From Arthrobacter sp. efr-133-R2A-120 (lineage in GTDB: Bacteria; Actinomycetota; Actinomycetes; Actinomycetales; Micrococcaceae), in the NCBI RefSeq assembly GCF_030209835.1, contig NZ_JARVRF010000005.1, positions 1 through 64,000 on the forward strand: a DNA stretch of 64,000 bases, read 5' to 3'. Of this stretch, positions 1 through 8,318 are shown in pieces (position 1 is the stretch's first letter; each line of letters begins with the position of its first letter). The position numbers and the translations under genes were made by a program. The notes beneath the pieces are model-generated. The model worked only from the letters and a program-made list of their open reading frames with translations. It searched no databases and was not told the origin of the DNA.

Positions 1-126
1 GAACAACTCGGCGGGCACACGGAGGCCCTCAAGGAAGTCCAAGCCGAAGTCGCCGGGGTATCCGAAGTGACCGACGTCGCCGGCGCTGCTGACGATTCAA
101 GGGAAAGCAGCCCGCGGCACGCCTAG
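1..126 (+). CDS. C-terminal tail of an unidentified protein (5' end outside window)
   Basis: An open frame enters at the first base and ends with TAG at 124-126, giving 41 residues that end in ESSPRHA. The tail is acidic and alanine-rich and carries no motif I can assign. It lies about 110 bp before a dehydrogenase operon on the same strand and could be an upstream member of that operon. The family cannot be judged from this tail, and the frame could even be non-coding. Confidence 0.4.
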   Translation, partial: EQLGGHTEALKEVQAEVAGVSEVTDVAGAADDSRESSPRHA

Positions 127-235
127 CGCGCAGGAGACCAGCGCGGACGGAGACGGGGGTCCGCCGGAAAGCGGATGGGCCCCCGCCCGCCATGCCACCG
201 CCGGAATGTGAACAAGAAGTAGACGGGAAGACAGC

Positions 236-1231
236 ATGCCGATCCGGGTAGGCGTTATCGGCGCCGGCGTCATGGGCGTAGACCACATCAGAAACCTCTC
301 CACCACTATCAGCGGGGCCGAAGTCACCTTTGTGGCTGACCTCGACGCCGGACGTGCGGCAGCCGCGGCGCCGCCGTCCGCACGCATCACCACCGATCCT
401 TCCGAGCTGATCAACTCCAGCGAGGTTGACGCCGTCGTCGTCGCTTCACATGACTCCACCCATGCCGGACTGGTGCTGGAATGCTTCGAAGCAATGACCC
501 CGGTGCTGTGCGAAAAGCCGTTGGCTCCCACGCTCCTGGAAAGCCGCGAAGTGGTGGAGGCCGAAGCCGATCTCCTTGCAGCAACGGGTGCCCGGTTGCT
601 GTCGATGGGCTTTATGCGGCGGTTCGATCCCGGCTATGTCGCGCTGCGCGAAGCCACCCGGGCACGCACCCAAGGCGAGCCTTTGCAGGTCCACTGCATT
701 AGCCGGACGGCGTCCGCGGGACCGGGCGCGAGCTCGGAATCCGCCATCACCAATTCGGCCATCCACGAGCTCGACATCATCCCCTGGCTGCTGGACTCGC
801 CTATCACCGAGGTGTCCTGGCAAGCGGGGCGGAGTTCCCGGCACAGTACCGGTGATCTACGGGACCCGGCCTTTATGCTCCTGCGCGCGGCCGACGGCAC
901 CCTGGCCACCCTCGAACTCTTCCTCAACGCACAGTACGGCTACACCACGCGATGCGAGGTCGTGTCAGAGTTCGGCACCGCCGCACTCCCGGAACCGGCC
1001 GCCCTCGATGTCCGGCAGGAAGGGAAGCGCAGTTCCGAAATCCCCGCAGACTGGCGTCCACGCTTCGCCGACGCTTACCGCTTGCAACTTCAGGCGTGGA
1101 TCTCAGCCCTCGAAAAGGGAGAGCCTGCGCCGCTCGCAACCGGTGAGGACGGTCTGCGGGCGTCGCAGCTGGCACAAGCGATGATCCGCTCGCTCCACAG
1201 CGACGGGGCATACACGAAGGTGGTCTACTGA
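236..1231 (+). CDS. Gfo/Idh/MocA family oxidoreductase (inositol/sugar dehydrogenase-like), copy 1
   Basis: A 331-residue NAD(P)-dependent dehydrogenase. The N-terminal Rossmann motif GVIGAGVMG is at residues 6-14, and the family EKP motif (LCEKPLAP) follows at about residue 90. The C-terminal half is the usual substrate-binding domain. The family oxidises inositols, sugars or sugar acids at a ring hydroxyl; the exact substrate is not evident. It opens a five-gene operon and its TGA shares one base with the next ATG. A purine-rich gggaag stretch precedes the ATG. Nearby iolB suggests inositol or a related polyol. Confidence 0.85.
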   Translation: MPIRVGVIGAGVMGVDHIRNLSTTISGAEVTFVADLDAGRAAAAAPPSARITTDPSELINSSEVDAVVVASHDSTHAGLVLECFEAMTPVLCEKPLAPTLLESREVVEAEADLLAATGARLLSMGFMRRFDPGYVALREATRARTQGEPLQVHCISRTASAGPGASSESAITNSAIHELDIIPWLLDSPITEVSWQAGRSSRHSTGDLRDPAFMLLRAADGTLATLELFLNAQYGYTTRCEVVSEFGTAALPEPAALDVRQEGKRSSEIPADWRPRFADAYRLQLQAWISALEKGEPAPLATGEDGLRASQLAQAMIRSLHSDGAYTKVVY

Positions 1232-2274
1232 TGGTTTCATCCGGGCTGCCAGTATCAAGGGTCCCGGATTCCCGCGATGCTCCAGCGTTGCGCTGGGGGA
1301 TCATGGGCCCGGGGTGGATCGCCGAACGCTTCACGGAATCGGTGCAGGCTCACTCAACGCAAGTGATCGCCGCCGTCGGCTCCCGTTCCTTGGAACGGTC
1401 CAAGGCGTTCGCGGACGCTTTCGGCGTGCCCGCCGCCTATGGGAGCTACGAAGAGCTGGCCACGGCTCCGGACATTGACATCGTGTACGTATGCACGCCG
1501 CACAATTTCCACCACGCGGCTGCCGTGCTCGCCATCGACGCCGGCAAACACGTCCTGATCGAGAAACCGATCGGTCTGAATGCTGCGCAGGCGCGGGATA
1601 TCGCCGCGCAGGCCAAGGCAGCTGGCGTCTACGCCGCCGAGGCCATGTGGAGCTTCTTCCTTCCGAAGTTCGACGTGATCCGGCAAGTGCTCGACGCCGG
1701 GACGCTGGGTACCGTGACAACGGTCCTCGCGGAATACGGCGAGCACTTCGAACCCAGCCACCGCATCTTCGACCCCGCACTGGCTGGTGGGCCTCTGCTG
1801 GACCTGGGCACCTACCCGCTGGCACTCATCACCGAGATCCTGGGCGCGCCCGAGCGCTTGAGCGCCTTCGGCCAGCCCCACGAATCGGGTGTCAACGCCC
1901 AGCTCTCCGCCATTATGCAATTCCCGGGCGGAAGCCAGGCCGTGATGAATGCGCACCTGCACAATTTCACCACCACCGCGGCAACGATCGTTGGTTCCGA
2001 GGCCACGTTGACCATCGACGGACCCTTCAACATGCCCGGCGGTTTCGAGATCCGGTTCCCGGACGGCACGCGGCTTCGCCACAACGAAGCGGCTGGCGGG
2101 CATTTGGAGGGCTTGCATTACGAAGCAGCAGCGGTGGCCCGCGCCATCGCCGCCGGTGAGATGGAAACCCCACAACGGCCCTTGGCGTCCTCCATCCGGA
2201 CGATGGACGTCGCCGATGAAATCCGCCGCCAAGTGGGTATTGAATTCCCGGGCGAAGGCAACGTCCCTGCCTGA
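1231..2274 (+). CDS. Gfo/Idh/MocA family oxidoreductase, copy 2
   Basis: A 347-residue paralogue with the nucleotide-binding motif GIMGPGWIAERF near residue 24 and the EKP motif as IEKPIGLN near residue 114. It has about 17 more N-terminal residues than copy 1, so a start further downstream cannot be excluded. The annotated ATG overlaps the previous stop as TGATG, which favours translational coupling. The sequence resembles the trans-dihydrodiol or glucose-fructose oxidoreductase side of the family more than classical IolG. Substrate unknown. Confidence 0.82.
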   Translation: MVSSGLPVSRVPDSRDAPALRWGIMGPGWIAERFTESVQAHSTQVIAAVGSRSLERSKAFADAFGVPAAYGSYEELATAPDIDIVYVCTPHNFHHAAAVLAIDAGKHVLIEKPIGLNAAQARDIAAQAKAAGVYAAEAMWSFFLPKFDVIRQVLDAGTLGTVTTVLAEYGEHFEPSHRIFDPALAGGPLLDLGTYPLALITEILGAPERLSAFGQPHESGVNAQLSAIMQFPGGSQAVMNAHLHNFTTTAATIVGSEATLTIDGPFNMPGGFEIRFPDGTRLRHNEAAGGHLEGLHYEAAAVARAIAAGEMETPQRPLASSIRTMDVADEIRRQVGIEFPGEGNVPA

Positions 2275-2309
2275 GCAATTGTTGTACTGACTATCGAAAG
2301 GACGGGCCC

Positions 2310-3413
2310 ATGGCCTACATCGAACAGCATTCAGCCGGTCTTCCCACGCCCGTGCGGCTTGGCCTCATAGGCTCCGGCTGGATGGGAGCGTTCCATGGCG
2401 AAAGCATAGCCCGCCGGGTTCCCGGTGCGGTCCTGGCCGCCGTCGCCGATCCCAACGTGGACTCCGCGGCGTCCGTGGCTTCCCAGCTTGGTACGGCGAA
2501 GGTCACCGCAGACGCCGCGGACATCATGGCGGATCCGGACATCGACGCCGTGATCATTGCCAGCCCGGCACGCTTCCACGCTTCCCTGATTGCCCAGGCC
2601 GCAGCTGCGGGCAAGCACGTGTTTTGCGAGAAGCCCGCCGCGCAGAGCCTCGAAGAGCTCGACGCCGCCCTCCGCGCCGTCGAGACCGCAGGGGTACATT
2701 TCCAGATCGGATTCAACCGCCGCTACGCCACCGACTTCCAGGCCGCCAAGAAGGACCTGGCCGAAGGAATCGTGGGGGAGCCGCAGCTCTTGCGCTCGTT
2801 AACGAGGGATCCCGGCACCGGGAGCATCGGACATGCAGCCAGGATTCCGGCCTGGACGATTTTCCTGGAAACCCTCATTCACGACTTCGACACCCTGAAC
2901 TGGTTCAACGAAGGGGCCGAGCCGGTGGAGGTCTACGCCGTCGCGGACGCCCTGGTGGAACCGAGCCTGCGTGATCAAGGATTCCTCGACACCGCCGTGG
3001 TCACCATCCGCTACAGCAATGGGGCACTGGCAGTGGCCGAGGCCAACTTCAGCGCGCTTTACGGCTACGACGTCAGGGGCGAAGTCTTCGGCTCCAAGGG
3101 CATGGTGCAGGCCGGACGGCCTACTGAAACGGCTGCCCTGAGGTACACCGCCGAGGGCCTCTCCGCGGAGACTCCGAGGCTCAACGTGGAACTGTTCCGG
3201 GATGCCTATACCGACGAACTTGTGGACTTCGCGGCGGCAGTCCGCGCGCGCCGCGACGGCGCGCAACCGCCGTCGGGCGCTTTCACCCTCACCCCGGGAG
3301 CCGCTGACGCGCGGCGCGCCCTGGCGATGGCTTTGGCCTGCATCGAGTCGGTCCAGCAAGGCGGACCGGTGGCCGTTACGGCTGTTTCGAGCAACAGCAA
3401 GGCGGGTGTCTGA
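2310..3413 (+). CDS. Gfo/Idh/MocA family oxidoreductase, copy 3 (IolG-like)
   Basis: A 367-residue dehydrogenase with the Rossmann motif GLIGSGWMG near residue 19 and CEKPAAQ near residue 108. A FNRRY stretch follows near residue 135; this FNRR/GHQRR region is typical of inositol 2-dehydrogenase-type members. A good ribosome-binding site (gaaagga) lies nine bases upstream of the ATG. Its TGA overlaps the ATG of the isomerase gene by one base. It probably oxidises a cyclitol or sugar; the exact substrate is not readable from sequence. Confidence 0.85.
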   Translation: MAYIEQHSAGLPTPVRLGLIGSGWMGAFHGESIARRVPGAVLAAVADPNVDSAASVASQLGTAKVTADAADIMADPDIDAVIIASPARFHASLIAQAAAAGKHVFCEKPAAQSLEELDAALRAVETAGVHFQIGFNRRYATDFQAAKKDLAEGIVGEPQLLRSLTRDPGTGSIGHAARIPAWTIFLETLIHDFDTLNWFNEGAEPVEVYAVADALVEPSLRDQGFLDTAVVTIRYSNGALAVAEANFSALYGYDVRGEVFGSKGMVQAGRPTETAALRYTAEGLSAETPRLNVELFRDAYTDELVDFAAAVRARRDGAQPPSGAFTLTPGAADARRALAMALACIESVQQGGPVAVTAVSSNSKAGV

Positions 3414-4231
3414 TGCGGCTGGCAGTTTGCGCCGAGATGGTCTTCACGGAGTTGCCGTTCACCGAACGGGTACGTCGGATCCATGAGGCCGGATTCGACG
3501 TCGAACTCTGGGACTCGAGGAACAAGGACATTGCGGCGCTCAAGGCGAGCGGCGCGGTCTTTTCCTCCATGACCGGGTACACCTCCGGGAGCCTGGTTGA
3601 CGCTGACACCGCCGAGGACGTGGTGAGGACGGCGGAGACGCTGATTCCGACGGCCTTGGAGCTCGGCGTCAGCCGCATGGTGGTGCACTCGGCGGAGCTG
3701 ATCGACGGCAAAGCAGCCCGTCCCGTCTACCGCTCCAACGGCAGCATGTGGATCACGGGTGCCCGGACCCTGGAGCGACTTGGCGCGCTCGGGGAAAAGC
3801 ACGGACTGACGTTTTGCCTCGAAAACCTCAACACCGTGCTGGACCACCCCGGAATTCCGCTGGCCCGGGCCAAGGACACCCTCGCGCTTGTGGAGGCGGC
3901 CGGACATCCCAACGTGAAGATGATGCTGGACCTGTACCACGCACAGCTGGGGGAGGGGAACCTCATTGAACTGGTCCGCACCGCCTTGCCGCACGTCGGC
4001 GAGATCCAGGTGGCGGATGTCCCTGGGCGCTGCGAGCCCGGCACCGGCGAAATCAACTACGTGGCTGTGGCCCGGGCGCTCGTCGCTGCGGGCTACGAAG
4101 GCACCGTCGGCATGGAGGCATGGGCCAGCGGCGACGACCTGGAGGCGCTTGAGGCGTTCCGCCGGGCGTTCACGCCTGGCGTCGCGGAATCCCAGGACGA
4201 TTCAGCTTTTTCAACGGAGGCAGCACTATGA
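3413..4231 (+). CDS. TIM-barrel sugar isomerase/epimerase (hydroxypyruvate isomerase-like)
   Basis: A 272-residue protein of the AP-endonuclease-2/xylose isomerase-like TIM-barrel family, closest in look to Hyi hydroxypyruvate isomerases (CAEMVFTELPFTERV at the N-terminus). The metal-site segments CLENLN, MMLDLYHAQ and VGEIQVADVPGRCEPGTGE are all present. Length matches the family. Placed among four Gfo/Idh/MocA dehydrogenases, it could isomerise a keto product such as a keto-inositol, but true hydroxypyruvate isomerase activity is also possible. It overlaps both neighbours (1 bp and 4 bp), so it is co-translated with them. Confidence 0.78.
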   Translation: MRLAVCAEMVFTELPFTERVRRIHEAGFDVELWDSRNKDIAALKASGAVFSSMTGYTSGSLVDADTAEDVVRTAETLIPTALELGVSRMVVHSAELIDGKAARPVYRSNGSMWITGARTLERLGALGEKHGLTFCLENLNTVLDHPGIPLARAKDTLALVEAAGHPNVKMMLDLYHAQLGEGNLIELVRTALPHVGEIQVADVPGRCEPGTGEINYVAVARALVAAGYEGTVGMEAWASGDDLEALEAFRRAFTPGVAESQDDSAFSTEAAL

Positions 4232-5268
4232 AGGATGTCGTTCTCGGGCTGGTTGGAGTAGGGCGGATCGGCGTGATGCACGCCAACAACATCGCGGCCC
4301 TCAACGGGGAACTGAATGGACAAGGCATCAACGTGGAGTTGCGGCTCACAGATGTGGCCGAAGAACACGCCCGCAAGGTGGCGGCCGGTCTCGGCGCCCG
4401 ATTCCTGCCGTCGGTAGAGGCCTTGATCGCCTCCGGAGTGGATGGGCTTGTGATCGCGACCGGAACGGGCACGCACCCGGAACTGATCCGAGCGGGAGTG
4501 GATGCCGGTATCCCGGTGTTCTGCGAGAAGCCCGTGGCCATGAATGTGGCCGATTCGCTGCCTGTCCTGGAACATATCCGCGCCAACGATGGTGTGGTGC
4601 AGATCGGCCACCAGCGTCGCTTCGATGCCGGTTACATCGAGGCCAAGCGCGCCTACCAGGCGGGGGAGCTCGGCTGGATCCACTCGCTGCGCGCCGTGAC
4701 CTGCGATATGGCTCCGCCGCCCGTGGAGTTCCTGGCAACGTCCGGCGGGCTGTTCCGTGATTGCTCGGTCCACGACTTCGACATCCTGCGCTGGCTGACC
4801 GGCCGCGAGATCGTGGAGGTCTATGCCAAGGGTTCCAACAATGGTGATCCCGCCATCGGAGAAGTGGGCGATGTGGACACCGCCTTGGCTCTGATCACGT
4901 TCGACGACGGGACGGTTGGCACAGTCTCGGCCACCCGTTACAACGGCGCAGGGCATGACGTCCGCCTCGAAATCCAGGGCTCCAAGCGTTCCCTCATGGT
5001 TGGCCTGGACGACAAGACAGCCATGGAGTCAGCCGAGGCCGGGATCGCCTTCCCGTCCGGAGAACCCCACAAGACCTTCGCCGAACGCTTCGATCAGGCC
5101 TATCGCTCGGAAATGGCGGCCTTCGTTGAACTGGTCCTGGGCCAACGGGACAACCCGTGCACCCCGGAGGACGCCGTCGCGGCTTCCCGGGTGGCGGATG
5201 CCGCGCAGGAGTCGCTGGCAAGCGGAGTTCCCGTCAGAGTGGCGCTAGTGGGGGCGAAGGCGAGTTAG
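4228..5268 (+). CDS. Inositol 2-dehydrogenase-like oxidoreductase (Gfo/Idh/MocA), copy 4
   Basis: A 346-residue protein with GLVGVGRIGVMHANNI at the N-terminus, CEKPVAMN near residue 94 and GHQRRFDAGY near residue 127. The last pattern and the order of motifs are typical of IolG myo-inositol 2-dehydrogenases, which make scyllo-inosose using NAD+. It is the most IolG-like of the four paralogues. The ATG overlaps the upstream TGA as ATGA. It is the last gene of the operon; transcription probably stops at the palindromic element immediately downstream. Confidence 0.83.
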   Translation: MKDVVLGLVGVGRIGVMHANNIAALNGELNGQGINVELRLTDVAEEHARKVAAGLGARFLPSVEALIASGVDGLVIATGTGTHPELIRAGVDAGIPVFCEKPVAMNVADSLPVLEHIRANDGVVQIGHQRRFDAGYIEAKRAYQAGELGWIHSLRAVTCDMAPPPVEFLATSGGLFRDCSVHDFDILRWLTGREIVEVYAKGSNNGDPAIGEVGDVDTALALITFDDGTVGTVSATRYNGAGHDVRLEIQGSKRSLMVGLDDKTAMESAEAGIAFPSGEPHKTFAERFDQAYRSEMAAFVELVLGQRDNPCTPEDAVAASRVADAAQESLASGVPVRVALVGAKAS

Positions 5269-5280
5269 GCGATTACAGGT

Positions 5281-5339
5281 CCCAACTAGCTCGCAGTTGT
5301 TGTCGTTTTGACGGCCCAGAACGACAACAACTGCTTGGG
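5281..5339. repeat. Dispersed palindromic element, copy A (likely bidirectional terminator)
   Basis: A perfect 15-bp stem (5293-5307 pairing with 5320-5334) encloses a 12-base loop, and an outer CCCAA/TTGGG pair lies at 5281-5285 and 5335-5339. It sits between the convergent ends of the dehydrogenase operon and iolB. Three related elements occur at 10319-10374, 14204-14270 and 52295-52360. The right arm lacks the bases matching the outer ctagctc of the left arm. Confidence 0.8.
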
Positions 5340-5411
5340 CCCACGCCGCCAGGGTTCCCTGGCCGAGCTTGCGAGGCGAGGGTGGCGGTGGGGATTGGGT
5401 GTGCGGACTCC

Positions 5412-6305
5412 TTAGGCGCCGAACGGCAATCGGGGGTCGATGTCTTGTCCGTCCCAGCCCTGCCGCACCCACCCGTGGTGGGGGTCGTCGCTGATGAGCC
5501 ATTCGCGCACGGGTCCCGGGCCGGCCATGACGTTCAGGTAGTACAAGTCATAGCCGGGAGCTGCCATGGCGGGGCCGTGCCAGCCGTAGGGAACAAGAAC
5601 GACGTCGCCCGTGCGGACTTCCGCGGCCACGTCGATCGGGCGCTCATCGGAGGCGTAGACGCGCTGGTAGCCGATCGCGTCTGCATCTGCGGGGGCGCCG
5701 GAGCCATCCGCCACGCGGGTCTCGAAGTAGTAGATCTCCTCGAGTTGCGTTTCGCCGTCCTTTTCCTCGTCATGCTTGTGCGGGGGATAGGAAGACCAAT
5801 TGCCCGCGGGGGTCAGCACTTCGCAGACGATGAATCGGTCCGCCTCGAGGGCGGCTGGGGTGCCGAAGTTGTGGACCTGGCGCGAACAGTTGCCTGCTCC
5901 ACGCAACTCCACCGGGGTTTCCGCGGCGGTCACGAGCCTGGTGGGGTACGAGGCGTTGGCGGGGGCGGTCGCGACGGCGACGCGGCCGCCGTCGGGCGAA
6001 CTGATGGTGACGGCAGCGTTCGTGCCGGAATACAGGACATCGCTAGGGCCATGGAAAACCGACGCCCGCCCCGCAAGGGGATACTCGACGTCGTCGACCG
6101 TCACCGTAAAGGCGCCGTTGAGCGGCACAATGATCCGCTCTTCAGCTGCGGCGGGGAGCTCGACGGCGGCGCCCGCGGCGAGCGTGGCGACCTTGAGCCC
6201 GGTGTGGGCCCAACCGTCCACGGTCAAGGCGGAATCGGAAGTTCCGAGCGAGATGTCCCAATCGCCGTCGTTGGCGGTTCCCAGTGGATAGACCCAGTTG
6301 GCCAT
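5412..6305 (-). CDS. iolB: 5-deoxy-glucuronate isomerase
   Basis: A 297-residue IolB family protein that converts 5-deoxy-D-glucuronate to 2-deoxy-5-keto-D-gluconate in myo-inositol breakdown. The double-cupin fold is visible, with HKHDEEKDGETQLEEIYYFE near residues 180-200 as the metal-binding signature, a YGWHGP segment and the C-terminal YDLYYLNVMAGP. Length is normal. The ribosome-binding site aagga lies about eight bases before the ATG. It follows the GntR regulator by only 17 bp and is probably cotranscribed with it. No other core iol gene (iolC, D, E) is in the window. Confidence 0.92.
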   Translation of the reverse strand: MANWVYPLGTANDGDWDISLGTSDSALTVDGWAHTGLKVATLAAGAAVELPAAAEERIIVPLNGAFTVTVDDVEYPLAGRASVFHGPSDVLYSGTNAAVTISSPDGGRVAVATAPANASYPTRLVTAAETPVELRGAGNCSRQVHNFGTPAALEADRFIVCEVLTPAGNWSSYPPHKHDEEKDGETQLEEIYYFETRVADGSGAPADADAIGYQRVYASDERPIDVAAEVRTGDVVLVPYGWHGPAMAAPGYDLYYLNVMAGPGPVREWLISDDPHHGWVRQGWDGQDIDPRLPFGA

Positions 6306-6322
6306 GAAGTTATGTCCTTGCG

Positions 6323-7063
6323 TTAGCGCTGTACGAGTGTCATTTCAAAGCTGTAGGAATCGGCCCGGTAGACGTGGTGGCCGGTCTCCACCATGCGTCC
6401 GGTGTCGTCGACGGCGGTGCGTTCCATGGTGACCAAAGCCGAGCCGACTTCCGCCTCCAAGAGCGGCGCCTGGTAGTCGTTGGCGATCATGGCGCCGATC
6501 CGCTGCGAAGCGAGGCGGAAGTTGACGCCGCCGCGACGGAGGATGGCGTAGAGGCCTTCCTCGGCGAGCATGGCCTCGTCCATGGTCGCGATGTCGTCGC
6601 GGACCCAGTTCTCCATGAGCGCCAGCGGCTTGCCGCCCACTTTGCGGAGGCGGGTGAAGTGGTAGACCTTGGAGCCGGCCGGAAGCTGGAGGGCTGTCAG
6701 CGTGGCGGCGTCGGCCTCCATGTGCGAGAAGCTGAGGACCTGCGTTGTGGGCTTCTTGCCGTTGTTGGTCAGGTCGTCGTAGAGGCTGGAGAGTTCCAGG
6801 GGCCGGCGGACCTGGCTTGACACCACCTGCGTGCCGACGCCGCGCTTGCGGACCAACAGGCCCGAGCGGACAAGTTCGTCCATGGCCTTGCGCATGGTAG
6901 GCCGCGACAGGTTGAGCTGGGCGGCGAGGTCTATCTCGTTGTCCAAGCGGCTGCCGGGCTCCAGGACTCCGCTGTGGATGGCGGCCTCGATGCCCTGGAC
7001 CACCTGGTGGTACAAAGGCACAGGGGAAGAACGGTCGATAGTGAGGCCAAGTTGATTCGCCAT
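6323..7063 (-). CDS. GntR family regulator with UTRA ligand-binding domain
   Basis: A 246-residue HutC-type regulator. The winged helix spans about residues 15-80 (PLYHQVVQGIEAAI, then RPTMRKAMDELVRSGLLVRKRG) and the C-terminal UTRA domain spans about 95-240. It is upstream of iolB on the same strand, so it probably controls inositol genes in response to a phosphorylated or keto-inositol intermediate. Repeated GGACAT half-sites upstream of its start suggest autoregulation. The inducer is inferred, not seen. Confidence 0.88.
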   Translation of the reverse strand: MANQLGLTIDRSSPVPLYHQVVQGIEAAIHSGVLEPGSRLDNEIDLAAQLNLSRPTMRKAMDELVRSGLLVRKRGVGTQVVSSQVRRPLELSSLYDDLTNNGKKPTTQVLSFSHMEADAATLTALQLPAGSKVYHFTRLRKVGGKPLALMENWVRDDIATMDEAMLAEEGLYAILRRGGVNFRLASQRIGAMIANDYQAPLLEAEVGSALVTMERTAVDDTGRMVETGHHVYRADSYSFEMTLVQR

Positions 7064-7107
7064 TGCATGCTCCCTCGCATTCCGGGACTGTCCCGGAAGT
7101 CACAAGC

Positions 7108-7233
7108 ATGTCCGCTCATGTTCGCTTGATAGGACATACTGCTTTACTGATGATAGCAGGAGCATTGTGCGGGTCAAGGGTGCCGGAGGCACGTTTATTG
7201 AGCCGTTTCAGGTCTCTTGTTTGGGACATGTCC
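7108..7233. promoter_or_regulatory. Candidate GntR operator half-sites (ATGTCC/GGACAT)
   Basis: Upstream of the GntR gene, ATGTCC at 7108-7113 faces GGACAT at 7132-7137, separated by 18 bp. A perfect 10-bp palindrome GGACATGTCC occurs at 7224-7233. The shared half-site suggests binding by the adjacent regulator. This is pattern-based and there is no conservation data here. Confidence 0.4.
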
Positions 7234-7311
7234 AGACATCAGGACCAGACCTCGCGCCCTCAGCGGCGGGTGCGCCTTTCGGCGTCGGGGCCTTCAGCGG
7301 CGAGCGCGCCT

Positions 7312-7761
7312 TCAGCGGCGGCGTCGGGCGCTGGTGCGTTGACGGACGTAGCCGACGGCGGCAAGCACGGCGCCCAGTCCCTCGGCGACTGCGCTGAGGG
7401 TCTTCTCGAAAAACCATACGGGCTCGTACATGGACGGGAGCGGACCGATGGCAGGTATGTCGACATAGCGGTAGAGGAGGACCGCTATGAAGGCGCTTCC
7501 AGCGACGACCACCGCGGCGGCGTAGGCTGGCCGACTGCCGCGGACCAGGACATACAGGGCGACGAGAATTGCGACCGCGCCCTCAAGGCGGAACAGATTG
7601 CCTTCCCCGATTCCGCCGGGGGCACCCAATTGGTAGCCGGAGGCGAGATCGAAGTGCACCAGAGCGTCGATGACCAGGGCTGCCGCCACAAGCAGTCGCA
7701 ACAGGATGTCCTTGGGCCTGCGGCTCATCGGCTTGCGGCGGGCCGCTTCACGAGTGCTCAT
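7312..7761 (-). CDS. Small four-helix membrane protein, unknown function
   Basis: A 149-residue protein with a positively charged N-terminus (REAARRKPMSRRPKD) and four predicted hydrophobic segments at about residues 18-35, 50-68, 75-95 and 118-140. The ATG at 7761 has a gagga ribosome-binding site seven bases upstream, preferred over the GTG at 7782. It lies 25 bp after the cupredoxin lipoprotein gene on the same strand and is probably cotranscribed. The topology recalls DoxX-like proteins, but there is no firm family match. Confidence 0.7.
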   Translation of the reverse strand: MSTREAARRKPMSRRPKDILLRLLVAAALVIDALVHFDLASGYQLGAPGGIGEGNLFRLEGAVAILVALYVLVRGSRPAYAAAVVVAGSAFIAVLLYRYVDIPAIGPLPSMYEPVWFFEKTLSAVAEGLGAVLAAVGYVRQRTSARRRR

Positions 7762-7786
7762 TTCGCTGTCCTCATTTCGCACACGC

Positions 7787-8191
7787 TCACTTCACGACCA
7801 GCGTTCCGTGCATGTTGGAGTGGTACGCGCAGTGATAGGGGTAGCTGCCCGGCGTGGTGGGCGCGGTGAACTGGGCTGTCCCGCCCCCGCCGTCGACGGC
7901 GGCGTCGAAGGCCTTTCCGTCGTCCGAGGTGACAGTGTGGGCCTGGGCGTCCTCGTTCTTGACGGTGATTTTGGCGCCCGGGCTGACCGAGACGGGTCCT
8001 TGATAGCCGAAGTCCTTGATGGTGATGGTGAGCGATTGGGAGGTCCCGGACGGCGGAGCAGTCGACGACGCGGCGGAAGGCGGGCTCGAAGACGCGCCCT
8101 GATAGCCGGTTCCGGACGCCCCGCAACCGTTCACGCCGATCAGGGCGGCCGCTCCTACGACGGCCATCAAGGCCTTGGCGTTGTTCCTCAT
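7787..8191 (-). CDS. Cupredoxin-domain lipoprotein (plastocyanin-like copper protein)
   Basis: A 134-residue secreted protein. The hydrophobic signal ends in a lipobox-like LIGVNGC with Cys-23 as the lipidation site, followed by a Ser/Pro/Ala-rich linker (about 25-52) and a cupredoxin domain. Type I copper ligands are visible as His-85, Cys-121, His-124 and Met-127. The ATG at 8191 has a gaggag ribosome-binding site and starts at the signal peptide, so the longer upstream frame is not used. It probably carries electrons or copper at the outer face of the membrane. The partner could be the membrane protein just downstream. Confidence 0.85.
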   Translation of the reverse strand: MRNNAKALMAVVGAAALIGVNGCGASGTGYQGASSSPPSAASSTAPPSGTSQSLTITIKDFGYQGPVSVSPGAKITVKNEDAQAHTVTSDDGKAFDAAVDGGGGTAQFTAPTTPGSYPYHCAYHSNMHGTLVVK

Positions 8192-8318
8192 GATTCGTTC
8201 CCCGCTCCTCGTGTCCGGTGGCGAGAACGTGTTTGCCACATTGATGAGACGAATTCCGGAGCCGTCAGGTTCACGGGAGCGGGAAATTGATTCCGGCGGG
8301 CGGAGGCTGCCGTCTCCA

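Noticed and set aside
4093-4956. A 287-codon minus frame opposite the IolG-like gene
   Set aside because: Antisense shadow. The plus-strand gene has complete Gfo/Idh/MocA motifs and operon overlaps.
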